Counted from the first letter of the stretch, positions 45,316-55,964 are shown. The stretch: 64,000 nucleotides of DNA from CAZHTF01 sp964535305 (GCA_964535305.1 CAZHTF010000005.1:36093-100092); one strand, 5' to 3'. The notes: generated from the letters alone by a model not told the origin. Numbers and translations are program-made.

Positions 45316-46359
45316 CTAGAGCGGCTCGTCGGCGTCCGCCGGGCGCAGCACGCGGAAGGCGCGCTTGCCGCGGGCTTGGCCGGCCTGGCCGGCGAACTTG
45401 TTCCTGCCGGCGATCTGCACGATCAGCGGCTGCTGCGTGCTGCGCGCCAACGGGATCAGGTCGCCCTTCTGCAGTTGCCGCAGCTCGCGTAGCGTGATCG
45501 TGGTCTGACCCAGATACGCGATCAACTCGACCGACGATTTTGAGAGGTTTCGCGCCAGCCGCGTCTTGTGGGTCTCGGAGGATGCCTTGGGCTTGTAGAA
45601 CCAGGATTGCGAGGTGAGGTGGCTGAGCACCGACTCGATCACGTTGAACGGGATGCACAGGCTCATCGTGCCGGCGCTCTGGCCGAGCTTGATTTCGAAC
45701 GTGATGAACACGACCACTTCCGACGGCGCGACGATGTGCACCAGTTGCGGGTTGCTCTCGGTTTCGACGGTTTCGAAGCGCGCTTCAACCAGGTTGCGCC
45801 ACACTTCGGAAAGATGGTCCAGGGCCCGGTCGCACAGGCGGCTGATCAAGCGCCACTCGATCGACGTCAGCGGGCGCTGCGGGATGAAGCTGCTATCGCT
45901 GTCGCCGCCCAGCAGCCGATCAATGATCGGGTAGACGATCAGCGGGCTGATCTCCAAGCACATCTGCCCTTCCAGCGGCTGAGCCTGCAGGATCATGAAG
46001 CAGGTCGGATTGGGCAGCGAGTGAATGAACTCGTTGTAGGTGAGCTGCTCAACGCCCACGACGCGCACATCGATGATCGTCCGCAGGAAGCCCGAGAGCG
46101 TGGCCCCGAAGTTGCGGGCGAAGACCTCGTGAATCGAAGCCAAGGCGCGGATCTGATCCTTGCTGACGCGCTCGGGCCGCTTGAAGTCGTATGTGCTGGC
46201 CTCAATATCCAGCCCAATCTGAGCTGTGCCGGCCTGTGGGTCGCCGCCGCGCGCAGCACCTGCGCCGTCACCATTGCCGTTGCGGCCGGATTCGGGTGCG
46301 TCGCTCACGACCGCGTTCAACAGGGCGTCGATTTCGGCTTGGTCGAGCACTTCCGACAC
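45316..46359 (-). CDS. fliM: Flagellar motor switch protein FliM
   Basis: A 347-residue C-ring protein that binds phospho-CheY and FliG to set rotation direction. GTG 46359 is chosen: GGAG is eight bases upstream and it yields the CheY-binding peptide EVLDQAEIDALLNAVVSD at the very N-terminus. A disordered Gly/Asn stretch (35-55) leads to the middle domain (DFKRPERVSKDQIRALASIHEVFARNF, LEGQMCLEISPLIVYPIIDRLLGG, seen in parts) and the C-terminal SpoA domain (VELIAYLGQTTITLRELRQLQKGDLIPL). It stands alone, about 4 kb before the main flagellar cluster and on the opposite strand; fliN is not seen. Confidence 0.94.
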   Translation of the reverse strand: MSEVLDQAEIDALLNAVVSDAPESGRNGNGDGAGAARGGDPQAGTAQIGLDIEASTYDFKRPERVSKDQIRALASIHEVFARNFGATLSGFLRTIIDVRVVGVEQLTYNEFIHSLPNPTCFMILQAQPLEGQMCLEISPLIVYPIIDRLLGGDSDSSFIPQRPLTSIEWRLISRLCDRALDHLSEVWRNLVEARFETVETESNPQLVHIVAPSEVVVFITFEIKLGQSAGTMSLCIPFNVIESVLSHLTSQSWFYKPKASSETHKTRLARNLSKSSVELIAYLGQTTITLRELRQLQKGDLIPLARSTQQPLIVQIAGRNKFAGQAGQARGKRAFRVLRPADADEPL

Positions 46360-46496
46360 GCGCAAACTCCGACAGGTCTTCGACCTACTTATCGGAGTCC
46401 GCAGGCCGCAGATTGACCGCGACCGGCGGGCCTTGCGCGAGGGCCGCTGCGATTCAGCCGCGCGGATCACTGAGAGTCCCGCTGCGCGGGCGGGGC

Positions 46497-47309
46497 TCAG
46501 TCGCGCAGCGAGAAAGGCGTGAAGTTCGTGCGGGTGTCGTAATAGTCTTCCTGCTCGACGCGCTTGAGCCGATTCACGATCAAGTACGTCAGCGGCGTCA
46601 TCAGCGCCTCGACGCCGACCTTGAAGAACCAGTTGAAGAACACGACCTCGAACAGCGCGCTGGTCGACCAGATGCCGGCAAACGCCAGCGGGTAGAAGAC
46701 GAAGCTGTCAACGCCCTGGCCGACAAAAGTCGAGCCGATCGTGCGCGTCCAGAGGTGCCGGCCCTGCGTCAAGATTTTCATCTTCGCCAGCACAAACGAA
46801 TTCGCGAAATCGCCCAGCCAGAATGCCAGGATCGATGCGCCCACGATCCGCCAACTATTGCCGAAGACCGTCTCGAGCGCCGGCTGGATCACCTTGTTAT
46901 ACGGCTCGCGCGGGTCGGCCGGCATGTGCACCACACACACGCTCATCACAACGTAGAACAGCATGGCGCCGAAGCCCGCCCAGATCACCTTGCGAGAGCG
47001 GGCATAGCCGTAGACTTCCGTCAGAATGTCGCCAAAGATGTAGCTGATCGGAAAAAACAGGTTGCCCGCGCCAAACGTCACCGTCAGCCCCGCCACTAAC
47101 GGAATCTGGCAGACCTTGCCCGGCCCGATCATGTTCGAGCACAGCAGCACGGCGACAAAGCCGGCCATCACCAGGTCAAAGTACTTGTAGTGCCGCTTGT
47201 TCTCGACGTAGCCGCGATCGCGGGCGTGATGCAGCGACGTCGCACCCAACGAGGCGTGCTGCGGCGGGCTCGCTTCGGCGGGAGCATGCGGCGTAGGCGT
47301 AGGGTCCAA
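46497..47309 (-). CDS. Queuosine precursor transporter, YhhQ/QueT-like (VUT family)
   Basis: A 270-residue permease with about six membrane helices. After a Pro/Ala-rich N-terminus come RHYKYFDLVMAGFVAVLLCSNMIGPGKV, the family hallmark FPISYIFGDILTEVYGYARSRKVIWAGF, ILAFWLGDFANSFVLAKMKI, and TIGSTFVGQGVDSFVFYPLAF (seen in parts), all typical of the YhhQ/VUT family that imports preQ0/preQ1 or queuine. With tgt at 24 kb it suggests salvage of queuosine precursors; no preQ0 synthesis genes are in the window. Start at ATG 47309. Confidence 0.9.
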   Translation of the reverse strand: MDPTPTPHAPAEASPPQHASLGATSLHHARDRGYVENKRHYKYFDLVMAGFVAVLLCSNMIGPGKVCQIPLVAGLTVTFGAGNLFFPISYIFGDILTEVYGYARSRKVIWAGFGAMLFYVVMSVCVVHMPADPREPYNKVIQPALETVFGNSWRIVGASILAFWLGDFANSFVLAKMKILTQGRHLWTRTIGSTFVGQGVDSFVFYPLAFAGIWSTSALFEVVFFNWFFKVGVEALMTPLTYLIVNRLKRVEQEDYYDTRTNFTPFSLRD

Positions 47310-47753
47310 GGCAGCACCATCGCGCGGCAGCCGCGCCTCGCGCGGAACTCGCGCCCGTCACAGGGCCAGAACGAGCCGACCCGTGTTACGAGCGTGAGGA
47401 CTCAGCCAGCCCGCTTCGCGAGCGTATGAACGAAGCCTGCCGCGGTCAAGCGAGCATGGCCTTTTGCATCGCGGCCGCGCTAAGAGCTTGCCGCCAGTTC
47501 GGCACTGCGCTTCTAGGGTGGTGCAATCCACCAGCCCGCCAAGCAGGCGCAACGCGTCGCGCACATCGGCATTCTTGAGCGTCTGCATGCTGGGCAACTG
47601 TTGTCCCCACCGGCTCTGGTTATAGCGCACAGCCCCAAGATCAGCCTGCAAACACCGAATTCTTCCCATCCCAAAAGCGACTGGCCGGAAACTGGGCAAT
47701 TCGCTCGCTGGCGGATCGTCGATCCATCCGATCTGAGTTCGTGTGGCACGTTC

Positions 47754-47769
47754 TGGCGCGCGGCTTGCT
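47754..47769 (+). promoter_or_regulatory. Sigma-54-like promoter sequence
   Basis: TGGCGCGCGGCTTGCT keeps the exact GG-N10-GC spacing of sigma-54 promoters and most of TGGC-N7-TTGCW. It lies about 150 bp before the aldolase gene. Chance occurrence is possible in GC-rich DNA. Confidence 0.3.
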
Positions 47770-47853
47770 TCAAAATTGGGGGAATGTGGCCGCTGCCGCG
47801 ACATAGGCGTAGCGGGAACCGCGTTCGGCGCTGCTTTCGACTTGCGCAGTCAT

Positions 47854-47882
47854 TTGCGGGCAGCGCCTGTTCGAAATAGAGT
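47854..47882 (+). promoter_or_regulatory. Candidate sigma-70 promoter of the aldolase gene
   Basis: TTGCGG (47854-47859), 17-bp spacer, TAGAGT (47877-47882), giving a leader of about 30 nt with an AGGAG before the start codon. Confidence 0.4.
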
Positions 47883-47920
47883 GAAGGATCGAGATCTTCA
47901 ACTGACCAGGAGCATTCGCC

Positions 47921-48844
47921 ATGATGTCGGATCGCGTCAAGCAGATTCTGAGCTGGTACGAGTCGGACAACGCCGGAACGCTGGCGAACCTTCGCCGAAT
48001 GCTTGGAACCGGGACATTGCGCGACACGGGCAAGATGGTGATCCTGCCGGTGGATCAGGGCTTCGAGCACGGGCCGGCCCGCAGCTTCGCGCCGAATCCG
48101 CCTGGCTACAACCCGCACTATCACTTTGAGTTGGCGTTGGAGTCAGGCTGCAACGCTTACGCCGCCCCGCTCGGGTTCATCGAGGCGGGTGCGCGCACGT
48201 TCGCGGGCGAGATTCCACTGATTCTGAAGCTTAACAACAACGAGTCGCTGTATTCGACCAAGAACCCGAGCCAGGCGATCACCGCTTCCGTCGAGCACGC
48301 CCTGCGGCTGGGGTGCGCCGCGATCGGTTTTACGATCTACCCCGGCTCGGCCAACGCGCAGGCACAATACGAGCAGCTCAACCAACTGGGCGAAGAGGCC
48401 AAGTCGGCCGGACTGGTTGTCGTGGTCTGGTCGTACCCGCGCGGCGAGGGGCTCAGCAAGGAGGGCGAGACCGGCATCGATGTCTGCTGCTACGCGGCGC
48501 AGATCGCGGCACAGCTCGGGGCGCACATCATCAAGGTCAAGCCGCCGACGGAGTTCATCGAGCAGGCGGAAGCCAAGAAGGTCTACGAAAAGCAGCAGAT
48601 CCCGATCAAGACACTGGCCGAGCGCATCAAGCATGTCGTGCAGAGCGCGTTTGACGGCCGGCGCGTGGTCATTTTTTCCGGCGGGGCCGCCAAGGACGAG
48701 AACGCGATCTACGACGAAATCCGCGGCTTACACGCCGGCGGCGCGTTTGGCTCGATCATCGGCCGCAATGCGTTCCAGCGCCCGCGCAAAGACGCGCTGG
48801 CGATGCTCAAGAAGATCATGGATATCTACGCGGGCAAGGCGTAG
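47921..48844 (+). CDS. fbaB: Class I fructose-bisphosphate aldolase (DhnA/FbaB type)
   Basis: A 307-residue Schiff-base aldolase of the archaeal/FbaB kind. AGGAG lies about nine bases before tandem ATGs at 47921 and 47924. Motifs: KMVILPVDQGFEHGPARSF, HFELALESGCNAYAAPLG, LGCAAIGFTIYPGS, VVWSYPRGEGL, the active lysine in GAHIIKVKPPTEF, and the phosphate-binding VVIFSGGAAKDE with GAFGSIIGRNAFQRP, seen in parts. It cleaves or forms fructose 1,6-bisphosphate in glycolysis/gluconeogenesis. No adjacent pathway genes; convergent with the GGDEF gene. Confidence 0.94.
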   Translation: MMSDRVKQILSWYESDNAGTLANLRRMLGTGTLRDTGKMVILPVDQGFEHGPARSFAPNPPGYNPHYHFELALESGCNAYAAPLGFIEAGARTFAGEIPLILKLNNNESLYSTKNPSQAITASVEHALRLGCAAIGFTIYPGSANAQAQYEQLNQLGEEAKSAGLVVVVWSYPRGEGLSKEGETGIDVCCYAAQIAAQLGAHIIKVKPPTEFIEQAEAKKVYEKQQIPIKTLAERIKHVVQSAFDGRRVVIFSGGAAKDENAIYDEIRGLHAGGAFGSIIGRNAFQRPRKDALAMLKKIMDIYAGKA

Positions 48845-48940
48845 GGCCGCGCGGCACGGACGCGCCTTGGGATCGCGGTCGAAGCACGCATTCGCGAGCT
48901 GCGATTGTGTGTACCTGCCCAGATCCTGAAATGCACGAGT

Positions 48941-48959
48941 GTCTCGAGCGCTGCGAGAC
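48941..48959. terminator. Weak hairpin between aldolase and GGDEF genes
   Basis: Six-bp stem GTCTCG/CGAGAC with a seven-base loop, followed on the plus strand by GTTCGT; no real T-tract on either side. Possible weak bidirectional terminator between convergent genes. Confidence 0.25.
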
Positions 48960-49003
48960 GTTCGTCAATCAGCGCGGCGAGTATGCCCCCCGGTCGCCGC
49001 GAA

Positions 49004-50365
49004 TTACGTCCGCGCGTCCGACTGGCAGACCACGCGATCGCGGCCGCCGAACTTCGCGCTATAGAGCGCCTTGTCCGCCGACTCGCGCAGCGATTTCGCG
49101 CTCATCCCGGCGGCGAAGGCCGCGACCCCCACGCTGGCGGTGATGCGCAGCTCTCCGCCGCGCCAGGCCGGCTGATCGCCGCGGATGCCCTGCAGAATTC
49201 GGCGAGCGACGAGCCGCGCACCGTTCAGGTTTGTTCCAGGCAGGATCACGAGAAACTCATCGCCGCCCACGCGCGCCGCGGCATCGATCCGCCGCACCGC
49301 GGTGCGAATCTTCCCGGCGACATGCCGCAGCACCGCGTCGCCGACGGCGTGTCCGCGCGTGTCGTTGATGCCCTTCAAGCCATCGAGGTCGATCGAAATC
49401 AGCGCCAGCGGCGTTCCGAAGCGCTCCGCCCGCCGCGTCTCCTGCTCGAGCGTTTCGGCGCTCCAGCGGTAGTTGTACAGGCCGGTCAGCTCATCGACGC
49501 GCGCCTCCGTGCGGGCGCGCTCGTGCTCACGCGCATGTTGCATGCAGCGGGCCAGGAAGCCAACCACCGCTTCAATCTGCGCATCGCTCAACGCAGCGGC
49601 GCCGCTCGCCTGCAGCAGCGTGCGGCGCGAAAGGTTGATCACGCCCCACAGCCGCCGCTCGCTGATCAGCGGCGCCACCAGGCAGCGCGCGTCGGAAGCT
49701 GGGCGAGCGTAGCGCGGCCGCGCGACGCGCAGCGTCCGCGCGTCGTGCGCGAGATCTTCGGCGATCAGAATCTTCCCGCTACGCGCGACGGCGACCATCA
49801 AATGCTCGCTGTCTTCATCGACGCGTACGGCCAGGTCGATCGGCCGCTTGGCGTTCGTCTCCGCCAGCGTGAGCAGGCTCAGGCGTGAATCAAACGTGTA
49901 GATCGAAATGTCGCGATAGCCAAGCCGCTGCGGGAGCGTCGCGACGCAGCGCCGGCAGAACTCCGCAAGATCCAGTGTGTGATATTCCGAAACCCAGGCC
50001 GGCAGCGTGCTGGCGGCGGGCGGCGTCGAAGAAGGCGCGTCCTGGCTCGACCGCGCGAAGAGCACGTCCAAGACCGGCCCGGCACAGGGCTTGCGAATGA
50101 ACAGCCCAGCCGGCAAACCGGCATTGGCCGGCGGCGGCTCGCTGTAGAAGTACACGCGTTTCCCAGGCCCCGCCGGCAGCGCCCGACAATCCAGCCCGTC
50201 CAGATCAATCCACTGTTCCCGCGGCGAGTCCGTCGCGCTCTGGCCGCTGAACGCACCCGGTGAAACGCACGAGACGCGCGCGTCCGGCGGGCAATGACGC
50301 CGGACCAGCCGGCGCAGTTCCTCGTCGGCGGAAATCAACAGCACATCCGTCGAGTTATCGGACAT
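49004..50365 (-). CDS. Diguanylate cyclase with receiver-like, GAF and GGDEF domains
   Basis: A 453-residue c-di-GMP synthase. ATG 50365 begins MSDNSTDVLLISADEELRRLV, a receiver-like N-terminal region that lacks an obvious phospho-acceptor aspartate. A GAF-like middle (about 165-310, with VAVARSGKILIAEDLAHD, CLVAPLISERRLWGVINLSRR, seen in parts) is followed by the GGDEF domain: DELTGLYNYRWSAETLEQE, LALISIDLDGLKGINDTRGHAVGD and the active-site RVGGDEFLVILPG. An RxxD inhibitory site (RRID) lies exactly five residues before GGDEF, so product inhibition is likely. Divergent from the flagellar cluster across 199 bp, suggesting a role in the motile/sessile switch (inference). Confidence 0.92.
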   Translation of the reverse strand: MSDNSTDVLLISADEELRRLVRRHCPPDARVSCVSPGAFSGQSATDSPREQWIDLDGLDCRALPAGPGKRVYFYSEPPPANAGLPAGLFIRKPCAGPVLDVLFARSSQDAPSSTPPAASTLPAWVSEYHTLDLAEFCRRCVATLPQRLGYRDISIYTFDSRLSLLTLAETNAKRPIDLAVRVDEDSEHLMVAVARSGKILIAEDLAHDARTLRVARPRYARPASDARCLVAPLISERRLWGVINLSRRTLLQASGAAALSDAQIEAVVGFLARCMQHAREHERARTEARVDELTGLYNYRWSAETLEQETRRAERFGTPLALISIDLDGLKGINDTRGHAVGDAVLRHVAGKIRTAVRRIDAAARVGGDEFLVILPGTNLNGARLVARRILQGIRGDQPAWRGGELRITASVGVAAFAAGMSAKSLRESADKALYSAKFGGRDRVVCQSDART

Positions 50366-50564
50366 CACAGCACGACTCCGACCGGACGCTCCGCTGCTCC
50401 CTATCGGCCCGCTCATGCGCCGCGATCGATCCCGCCGGCGCGGATTCCGCGTGCGCGGGGCGCAGATTCGATGAGTTTGCGGATTCGAGTCATCCGATAG
50501 GAACGCTGCCGCAATGCGCGCGGGCGTAGCGCGGTCTAGCGTCAGTCGGCGAACGCGACCTCCC

Positions 50565-52928
50565 ATGGGCCTCAGCGCCACAATCTCGACTCTCAAGTCC
50601 TTGCTGGCCGATCGCTGGCAAATCCCCGCCGCTTTCCTGGCGGCGGCGTGCGCGGCGGCATCGCTACAGAGCCTACGTCCACCGCCACGCGAAGTTCATT
50701 TTGACCAATTACTTACAGATATTCGCACGATGGCCGAGCGGCACGCCTACCACGATGCGGTCGATTCCGCCGCCAATTTGCTCGCCATGCAACCGCCACT
50801 TTCTGACGACCAGCAGGCCACGCTGCACACGCTGATTGCCGAGACCATCTTCCAACAGGAGTCTAGGCGCGACCGTCCGCTGGAGTCGAATCTAGCCCTG
50901 CTGCTCAAACACGATTCACAAGCCAGCGACCTAGGTCGTGCGCGCACGGCGGCGGACGAGATGCGCGCCGCACGCGTGCACGAGTGGCTGGGCGCCACCA
51001 CCGACGCCGTCCGCGCCTATCGCGCGCTGCTCGAGCGCAACCCGCAGCCGCAGGAGCGCCGCGCGGCGCTCAAAGCGCTGGTCAGCCTGCTTGAGGGCCG
51101 GCCCGATTGCGTCGCGGAGCGCGCCGCGCACCTCGACGCGGTCTTGTCCGACGAAGGCATCGACTCGCCATACGCCTGGTGGGCTTTGCAGCGGGCCGTT
51201 CGCCAGGCGCTCGAGGGCCGCGACGTTAAGGCCGCCACCGAGTTTCTGCGTCGGTACGGTGGTTTGTTCGATCACGCCGACCTGCAGGGATATCACGACT
51301 ACTTGTGGGCCTGGGTATACGCCCACGACGGACGCTGGGACGAATCCCAGCCGCTACTCATGGCGGTCGAATCCTGGCTGGATCGTCAGCCGCGGATCGA
51401 TGCGGCGATGGACGAGTCCGGATACCTGCCGGCGCTCAGTCGCGCATTGCACGGCGAAGTGGCGTTGGGCGAAGAACGGCCGCAGTCGGCCCTGGCACAC
51501 TTTGAGCAGGCCCTTGCGCTACGGCCCGACGGTGACAGCTTCGTATCCGCCGTGCTCGGCCGGGCGCGGGCGCTCGACATGCTGGAGCGGACGGAGGCGG
51601 CCCGCGAGGCGCTGCGTTCGCTCGCGAAGGGGCTGGAAAGCGGACCGCGCAGCCAGCGGCTGCTGACGGCGCGCGTGCCGATCGCGCTGATGTCGCTCTT
51701 TGATCGCCGTCGCCGCGCTGGCGACGTCGAGAACGCGTTGCGATATTTGCGGCTGGCGCTCGAAATCACGCCGGCCGACAACCGCGCGCTGCGGGCCGAC
51801 CAGCTAGAAGGCATCGGGCGCATGAGCGCTGCCGCGGCACTGATCCGCGCGCCTCAGGAAGTTCCGGCGGCGCATCGCGATGCGGCGCTGGCCTTGGCGG
51901 AGGCTGCTTCGCTGATCGAGCCGCACACGCCACGCTATGCCGACCTGCTCTGGGAGTCGGCCGGGCAATTCGAAAAAGGGCACGAGCTTGACGATGCGCG
52001 GCGGCTGTTCGAGCGCTTTCTGGAAGTATCTGAGGACGAGGCCCGCCGCCCGCCGGCGATGCTGCTGCTGGGGCAATCACATCAGGTCGTCGGCCGTTGC
52101 GACGAAGCGCTGCGTTGGTACGCGCGGCTGATCGACGAGTATCCCAAGTCGCTCGATGCGGCCCGCGCGCGGCTACGCAGCGCCGAATGCCAGCTCGCGC
52201 TCGGCGGCCCTTCGGCCGTGCAGGCGGAGGCCACGCTGCTCGAGCTGCTCGAAGACGCGGTGCTCGAGCCGGCCAATCCGATCTTTCGCGCGGCGCTGCT
52301 GACGCTGGGCGACGCACTCTACGAACAGGAGCGCTACGGCCAGGCCATCGGCCGTCTAGAAGACTTCCTGGCGCTGTTTCCCGACGACGCCGAGCAGCAG
52401 CGCGTCACGTTCGCACTGGCCGAAGCCTATCGCCGCAGCGCCTACGCACTGCGGGAGTCGGCGGCGGCGGCCGAGACGCGCGAGACCGACCTGCAGCAGG
52501 CGCGGCAACGGCTGACGCAGGCGGCGCGACTGTTCGGCACGCTGGCGACCGATGCGGAAGCCGAGGATCCCGCGCAGGTCGAGTTGGCGCGGTTGGCGCT
52601 GCTGAATCGCGGCGATTGCCTGATGGAGCTGAACGAGCCGCAGACGCTTGAGGAGGCCCTGGCCGTCTATCGCCAGGCCGCGGCTCGGTTTCGACAGACG
52701 CCCACCGCGCTCACCGCGCAAGTGCAGATCGCGAACATCTTCATGCGCCAGGGCAAGCACGCCGAGGCGGCCCGCAGCGTCGAGCGGGCGCGCTGGCTGC
52801 TGCGCAACATTCCCGAGAGCGCCTTCGCACTCGACCAGCTCGGCCAGGACCGGGCCGGGTGGGAACGCTACCTATCGGCGATCGCGGCGAGCCACCTGTT
52901 TCGCGATGTGCTGGTGGAGAGGCCCTAA
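50565..52928 (+). CDS. Large TPR-repeat protein at head of flagellar cluster
   Basis: A 787-residue protein. An N-terminal hydrophobic segment (about residues 18-38, IPAAFLAAACAAASLQSL) is a membrane anchor or uncleaved signal. Almost all the rest is alpha-helical TPR-type repeats, for example LGEERPQSALAHFEQALALRPDG, ENALRYLRLALEITPADN, DARRLFERFLEVSEDEARR and YGQAIGRLEDFLALFPDDAEQ. Such repeats build protein-binding scaffolds. Its stop is 18 bp before the FlgN-like gene, so it belongs to the flagellar transcript; a role in assembly or a cell-envelope complex is inferred. Start ATG 50565 has only a weak Shine-Dalgarno. Confidence 0.8.
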   Translation: MGLSATISTLKSLLADRWQIPAAFLAAACAAASLQSLRPPPREVHFDQLLTDIRTMAERHAYHDAVDSAANLLAMQPPLSDDQQATLHTLIAETIFQQESRRDRPLESNLALLLKHDSQASDLGRARTAADEMRAARVHEWLGATTDAVRAYRALLERNPQPQERRAALKALVSLLEGRPDCVAERAAHLDAVLSDEGIDSPYAWWALQRAVRQALEGRDVKAATEFLRRYGGLFDHADLQGYHDYLWAWVYAHDGRWDESQPLLMAVESWLDRQPRIDAAMDESGYLPALSRALHGEVALGEERPQSALAHFEQALALRPDGDSFVSAVLGRARALDMLERTEAAREALRSLAKGLESGPRSQRLLTARVPIALMSLFDRRRRAGDVENALRYLRLALEITPADNRALRADQLEGIGRMSAAAALIRAPQEVPAAHRDAALALAEAASLIEPHTPRYADLLWESAGQFEKGHELDDARRLFERFLEVSEDEARRPPAMLLLGQSHQVVGRCDEALRWYARLIDEYPKSLDAARARLRSAECQLALGGPSAVQAEATLLELLEDAVLEPANPIFRAALLTLGDALYEQERYGQAIGRLEDFLALFPDDAEQQRVTFALAEAYRRSAYALRESAAAAETRETDLQQARQRLTQAARLFGTLATDAEAEDPAQVELARLALLNRGDCLMELNEPQTLEEALAVYRQAAARFRQTPTALTAQVQIANIFMRQGKHAEAARSVERARWLLRNIPESAFALDQLGQDRAGWERYLSAIAASHLFRDVLVERP

Positions 52929-52946
52929 AAGCAAACGGAGCTGCCG

Positions 52947-53408
52947 ATGAACGACACGAATACGCTCGACCCACAGCAGATGATCGAACTTCTCCGCCGC
53001 CAGCAGGATTGCTACGCCGCGCTGCAGCAGCTCAGCCAGACGCAGCGCAGCCTGATCACCGGCGAGCGGCCGGACCTGCTGCTGACCGTGCTGGGCGAGC
53101 GGCAATCGCTGGTCAGCGAGCTGCTGGGCCTCAACAACAAGCTGGCGCCGTATCGCCGCGCTTGGGATGACCTGGTCGAGCATGTGCCCGAGTCGCAGCG
53201 CGAGGAGGTGGCCGAGCTGCTGCGATCGATCGGCGGGCTGTTGCGGAGCATTCTCGAAACCGATCAGCAGGATAGCGCCGTGCTTTCGGCCCGCAAGCAG
53301 ATCGTCGGCCGCTCGCTGAGCGAGCTGTCCGGCGGGCGCAGCGCACATCTGGCGTATGCGCCCGGGGGCGAAACTCGCGAGCCCGGTGCTGCCGATCTGA
53401 CGGGTTGA
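52947..53408 (+). CDS. FlgN-like flagellar export chaperone
   Basis: A 153-residue helical protein. The pattern LDPQQMIELLRRQQDCYAALQQLSQTQRSLITGERPDLLLTVLGERQSLVSEL (seen in parts) is that of FlgN, which keeps hook-filament junction proteins FlgK and FlgL unfolded for export. A second helix pair (REEVAELLRSIGGLLRSILETDQQDSAVLSARKQ) and a flexible Gly-rich tail follow. Position directly before flagellar regulators supports the call; sequence identity in this family is low. GGAG precedes the ATG by seven bases. Confidence 0.7.
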   Translation: MNDTNTLDPQQMIELLRRQQDCYAALQQLSQTQRSLITGERPDLLLTVLGERQSLVSELLGLNNKLAPYRRAWDDLVEHVPESQREEVAELLRSIGGLLRSILETDQQDSAVLSARKQIVGRSLSELSGGRSAHLAYAPGGETREPGAADLTG

Positions 53409-53437
53409 GGCGCGCCTGGCGCGCCGCGGAGAAATGG

Positions 53438-54307
53438 ATGTCTCCTGAGATTGCCAGCGAGCTGCGAAGCGACGATGCGCTGGGGCAGGTGCTGCGCGAC
53501 TATCTGCAAGTCACGCAGAAGCTGCAACATACGCACGAGAGCCTGCAGCGCGAGGTCGTGCGGCTGCGCGAGGAGCTGGCCTCCAAGGACCGCGAGCTGG
53601 AGCGGCGCAGACGCCTGGCCGCCCTGGGCGAGCTCGCCGCCGGCGTAGCGCACGAGGTGCGCAACCCGCTCGGCGCCATGCAGCTTTACAGCGACCTGCT
53701 GCGCAAGCAGTGCGCCCGAATCGATGGCGCCACGGCGCTGATCGACAAGCTCGAAGCGGGAATCCACGCGATCGATAGCGTCGTGCAGGACACCCTGGCC
53801 CTCACGCCGCGCGGCTGCAACTTCGAGCGCGTCCGCATTTCGGAAATCATCGAACAAGTGAGTGATTTCGTCGCCCCGCGGCTGGCGGCCCGCCAGGTGT
53901 CGCTGCGGATCACGCCGAACCATGCTGACCCGGCGATCTGGGCGGACGCCGGCGCGATTCAGCGCGTGCTGACCAATTTGATCGTGAACGCGGCGGACGC
54001 CTCGCCCCCGCAGCAGTCGATCGAGCTACATGTCGAGCACGATGAGCAACAGCGGGCGTTGCTGCTGCGGGTCAGCGATTGCGGCAGCGGACTGCCGGAC
54101 GAGCTGATCGACCGCATCTTTGATCCGTTCTTCACAACGAAAGCACACGGAACCGGTCTGGGGCTGCCGATTGCTTGTCGGCTGCTCGAGGCGCACCACG
54201 GCCGGCTCAGCGCGCGGAACCGGCCCGAGGGCGGCGCGGAATTCACCGTAACACTGCCGATCGATCCGCCACCCGCCGCCGCTGCGGCGCGGCAGGACGC
54301 GGCGTGA
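53438..54307 (+). CDS. Sensor histidine kinase, FleS/FlrB-like
   Basis: A 289-residue soluble kinase. ATG 53438 has GGAG six bases upstream; a TTG at 53405 overlapping the previous stop is an alternative. The N-terminal 60 residues form a coiled coil (QKLQHTHESLQREVVRLREELASKDRELERR, seen in parts). There is no membrane span or PAS domain. The phospho-acceptor His is in LGELAAGVAHEVRNPLGAMQLYSDLL. The ATPase domain has NLIVNAADASPPQQ (N box), VSDCGSGLPDE (G1) and GTGLGLPIACRLLEAHHG (G2). Adjacent to an NtrC-type regulator within a flagellar cluster, like FleS-FleR and FlrB-FlrC, which time sigma-54 flagellar genes. Confidence 0.88.
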   Translation: MSPEIASELRSDDALGQVLRDYLQVTQKLQHTHESLQREVVRLREELASKDRELERRRRLAALGELAAGVAHEVRNPLGAMQLYSDLLRKQCARIDGATALIDKLEAGIHAIDSVVQDTLALTPRGCNFERVRISEIIEQVSDFVAPRLAARQVSLRITPNHADPAIWADAGAIQRVLTNLIVNAADASPPQQSIELHVEHDEQQRALLLRVSDCGSGLPDELIDRIFDPFFTTKAHGTGLGLPIACRLLEAHHGRLSARNRPEGGAEFTVTLPIDPPPAAAAARQDAA

Positions 54308-54500
54308 GCGGCGCGCGGGCAAGGCGGGCGTTGATCGAGAAGAAATGCGCGGCAGTCGCGAGCAGCGCTGTACGCGACTGAAAGCAGAGTGCGTAGCCGT
54401 CGTAAGCAGGGACGTACGCGACGTGAAATCGGAAGTCCGTCGCGCATTCAGATTCGCCGCTGGCCCCGCGGGTCATCGGCTCGAGCGATGAGGAGAAGGC

Positions 54501-55964
<1,464 letters not shown>

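Larger units (their letters stand above)
47310..47920. other. 611-bp intergenic region between divergent queuosine transporter and aldolase genes
   Basis: No intact gene is supported. On the minus strand a short frame from ATG 47588 (MQTLKNADVRDALRLLGGLVDCTTLEAQ) reads like the start of a LuxR-type or GAF regulator before becoming Arg/Gly-rich shadow, so it may be a gene remnant. On the plus strand lie a sigma-54-like site (47754-47769) and a sigma-70-like site (47854-47882) before the aldolase gene. No RNA gene recognised. Confidence 0.45.

Noticed and set aside
47310..47920. tmRNA or other structural RNA in the largest intergenic gap (smpB is in the window)
   Set aside because: No T-arm motif, no acceptor-like ends and no peptide-tag frame were seen.
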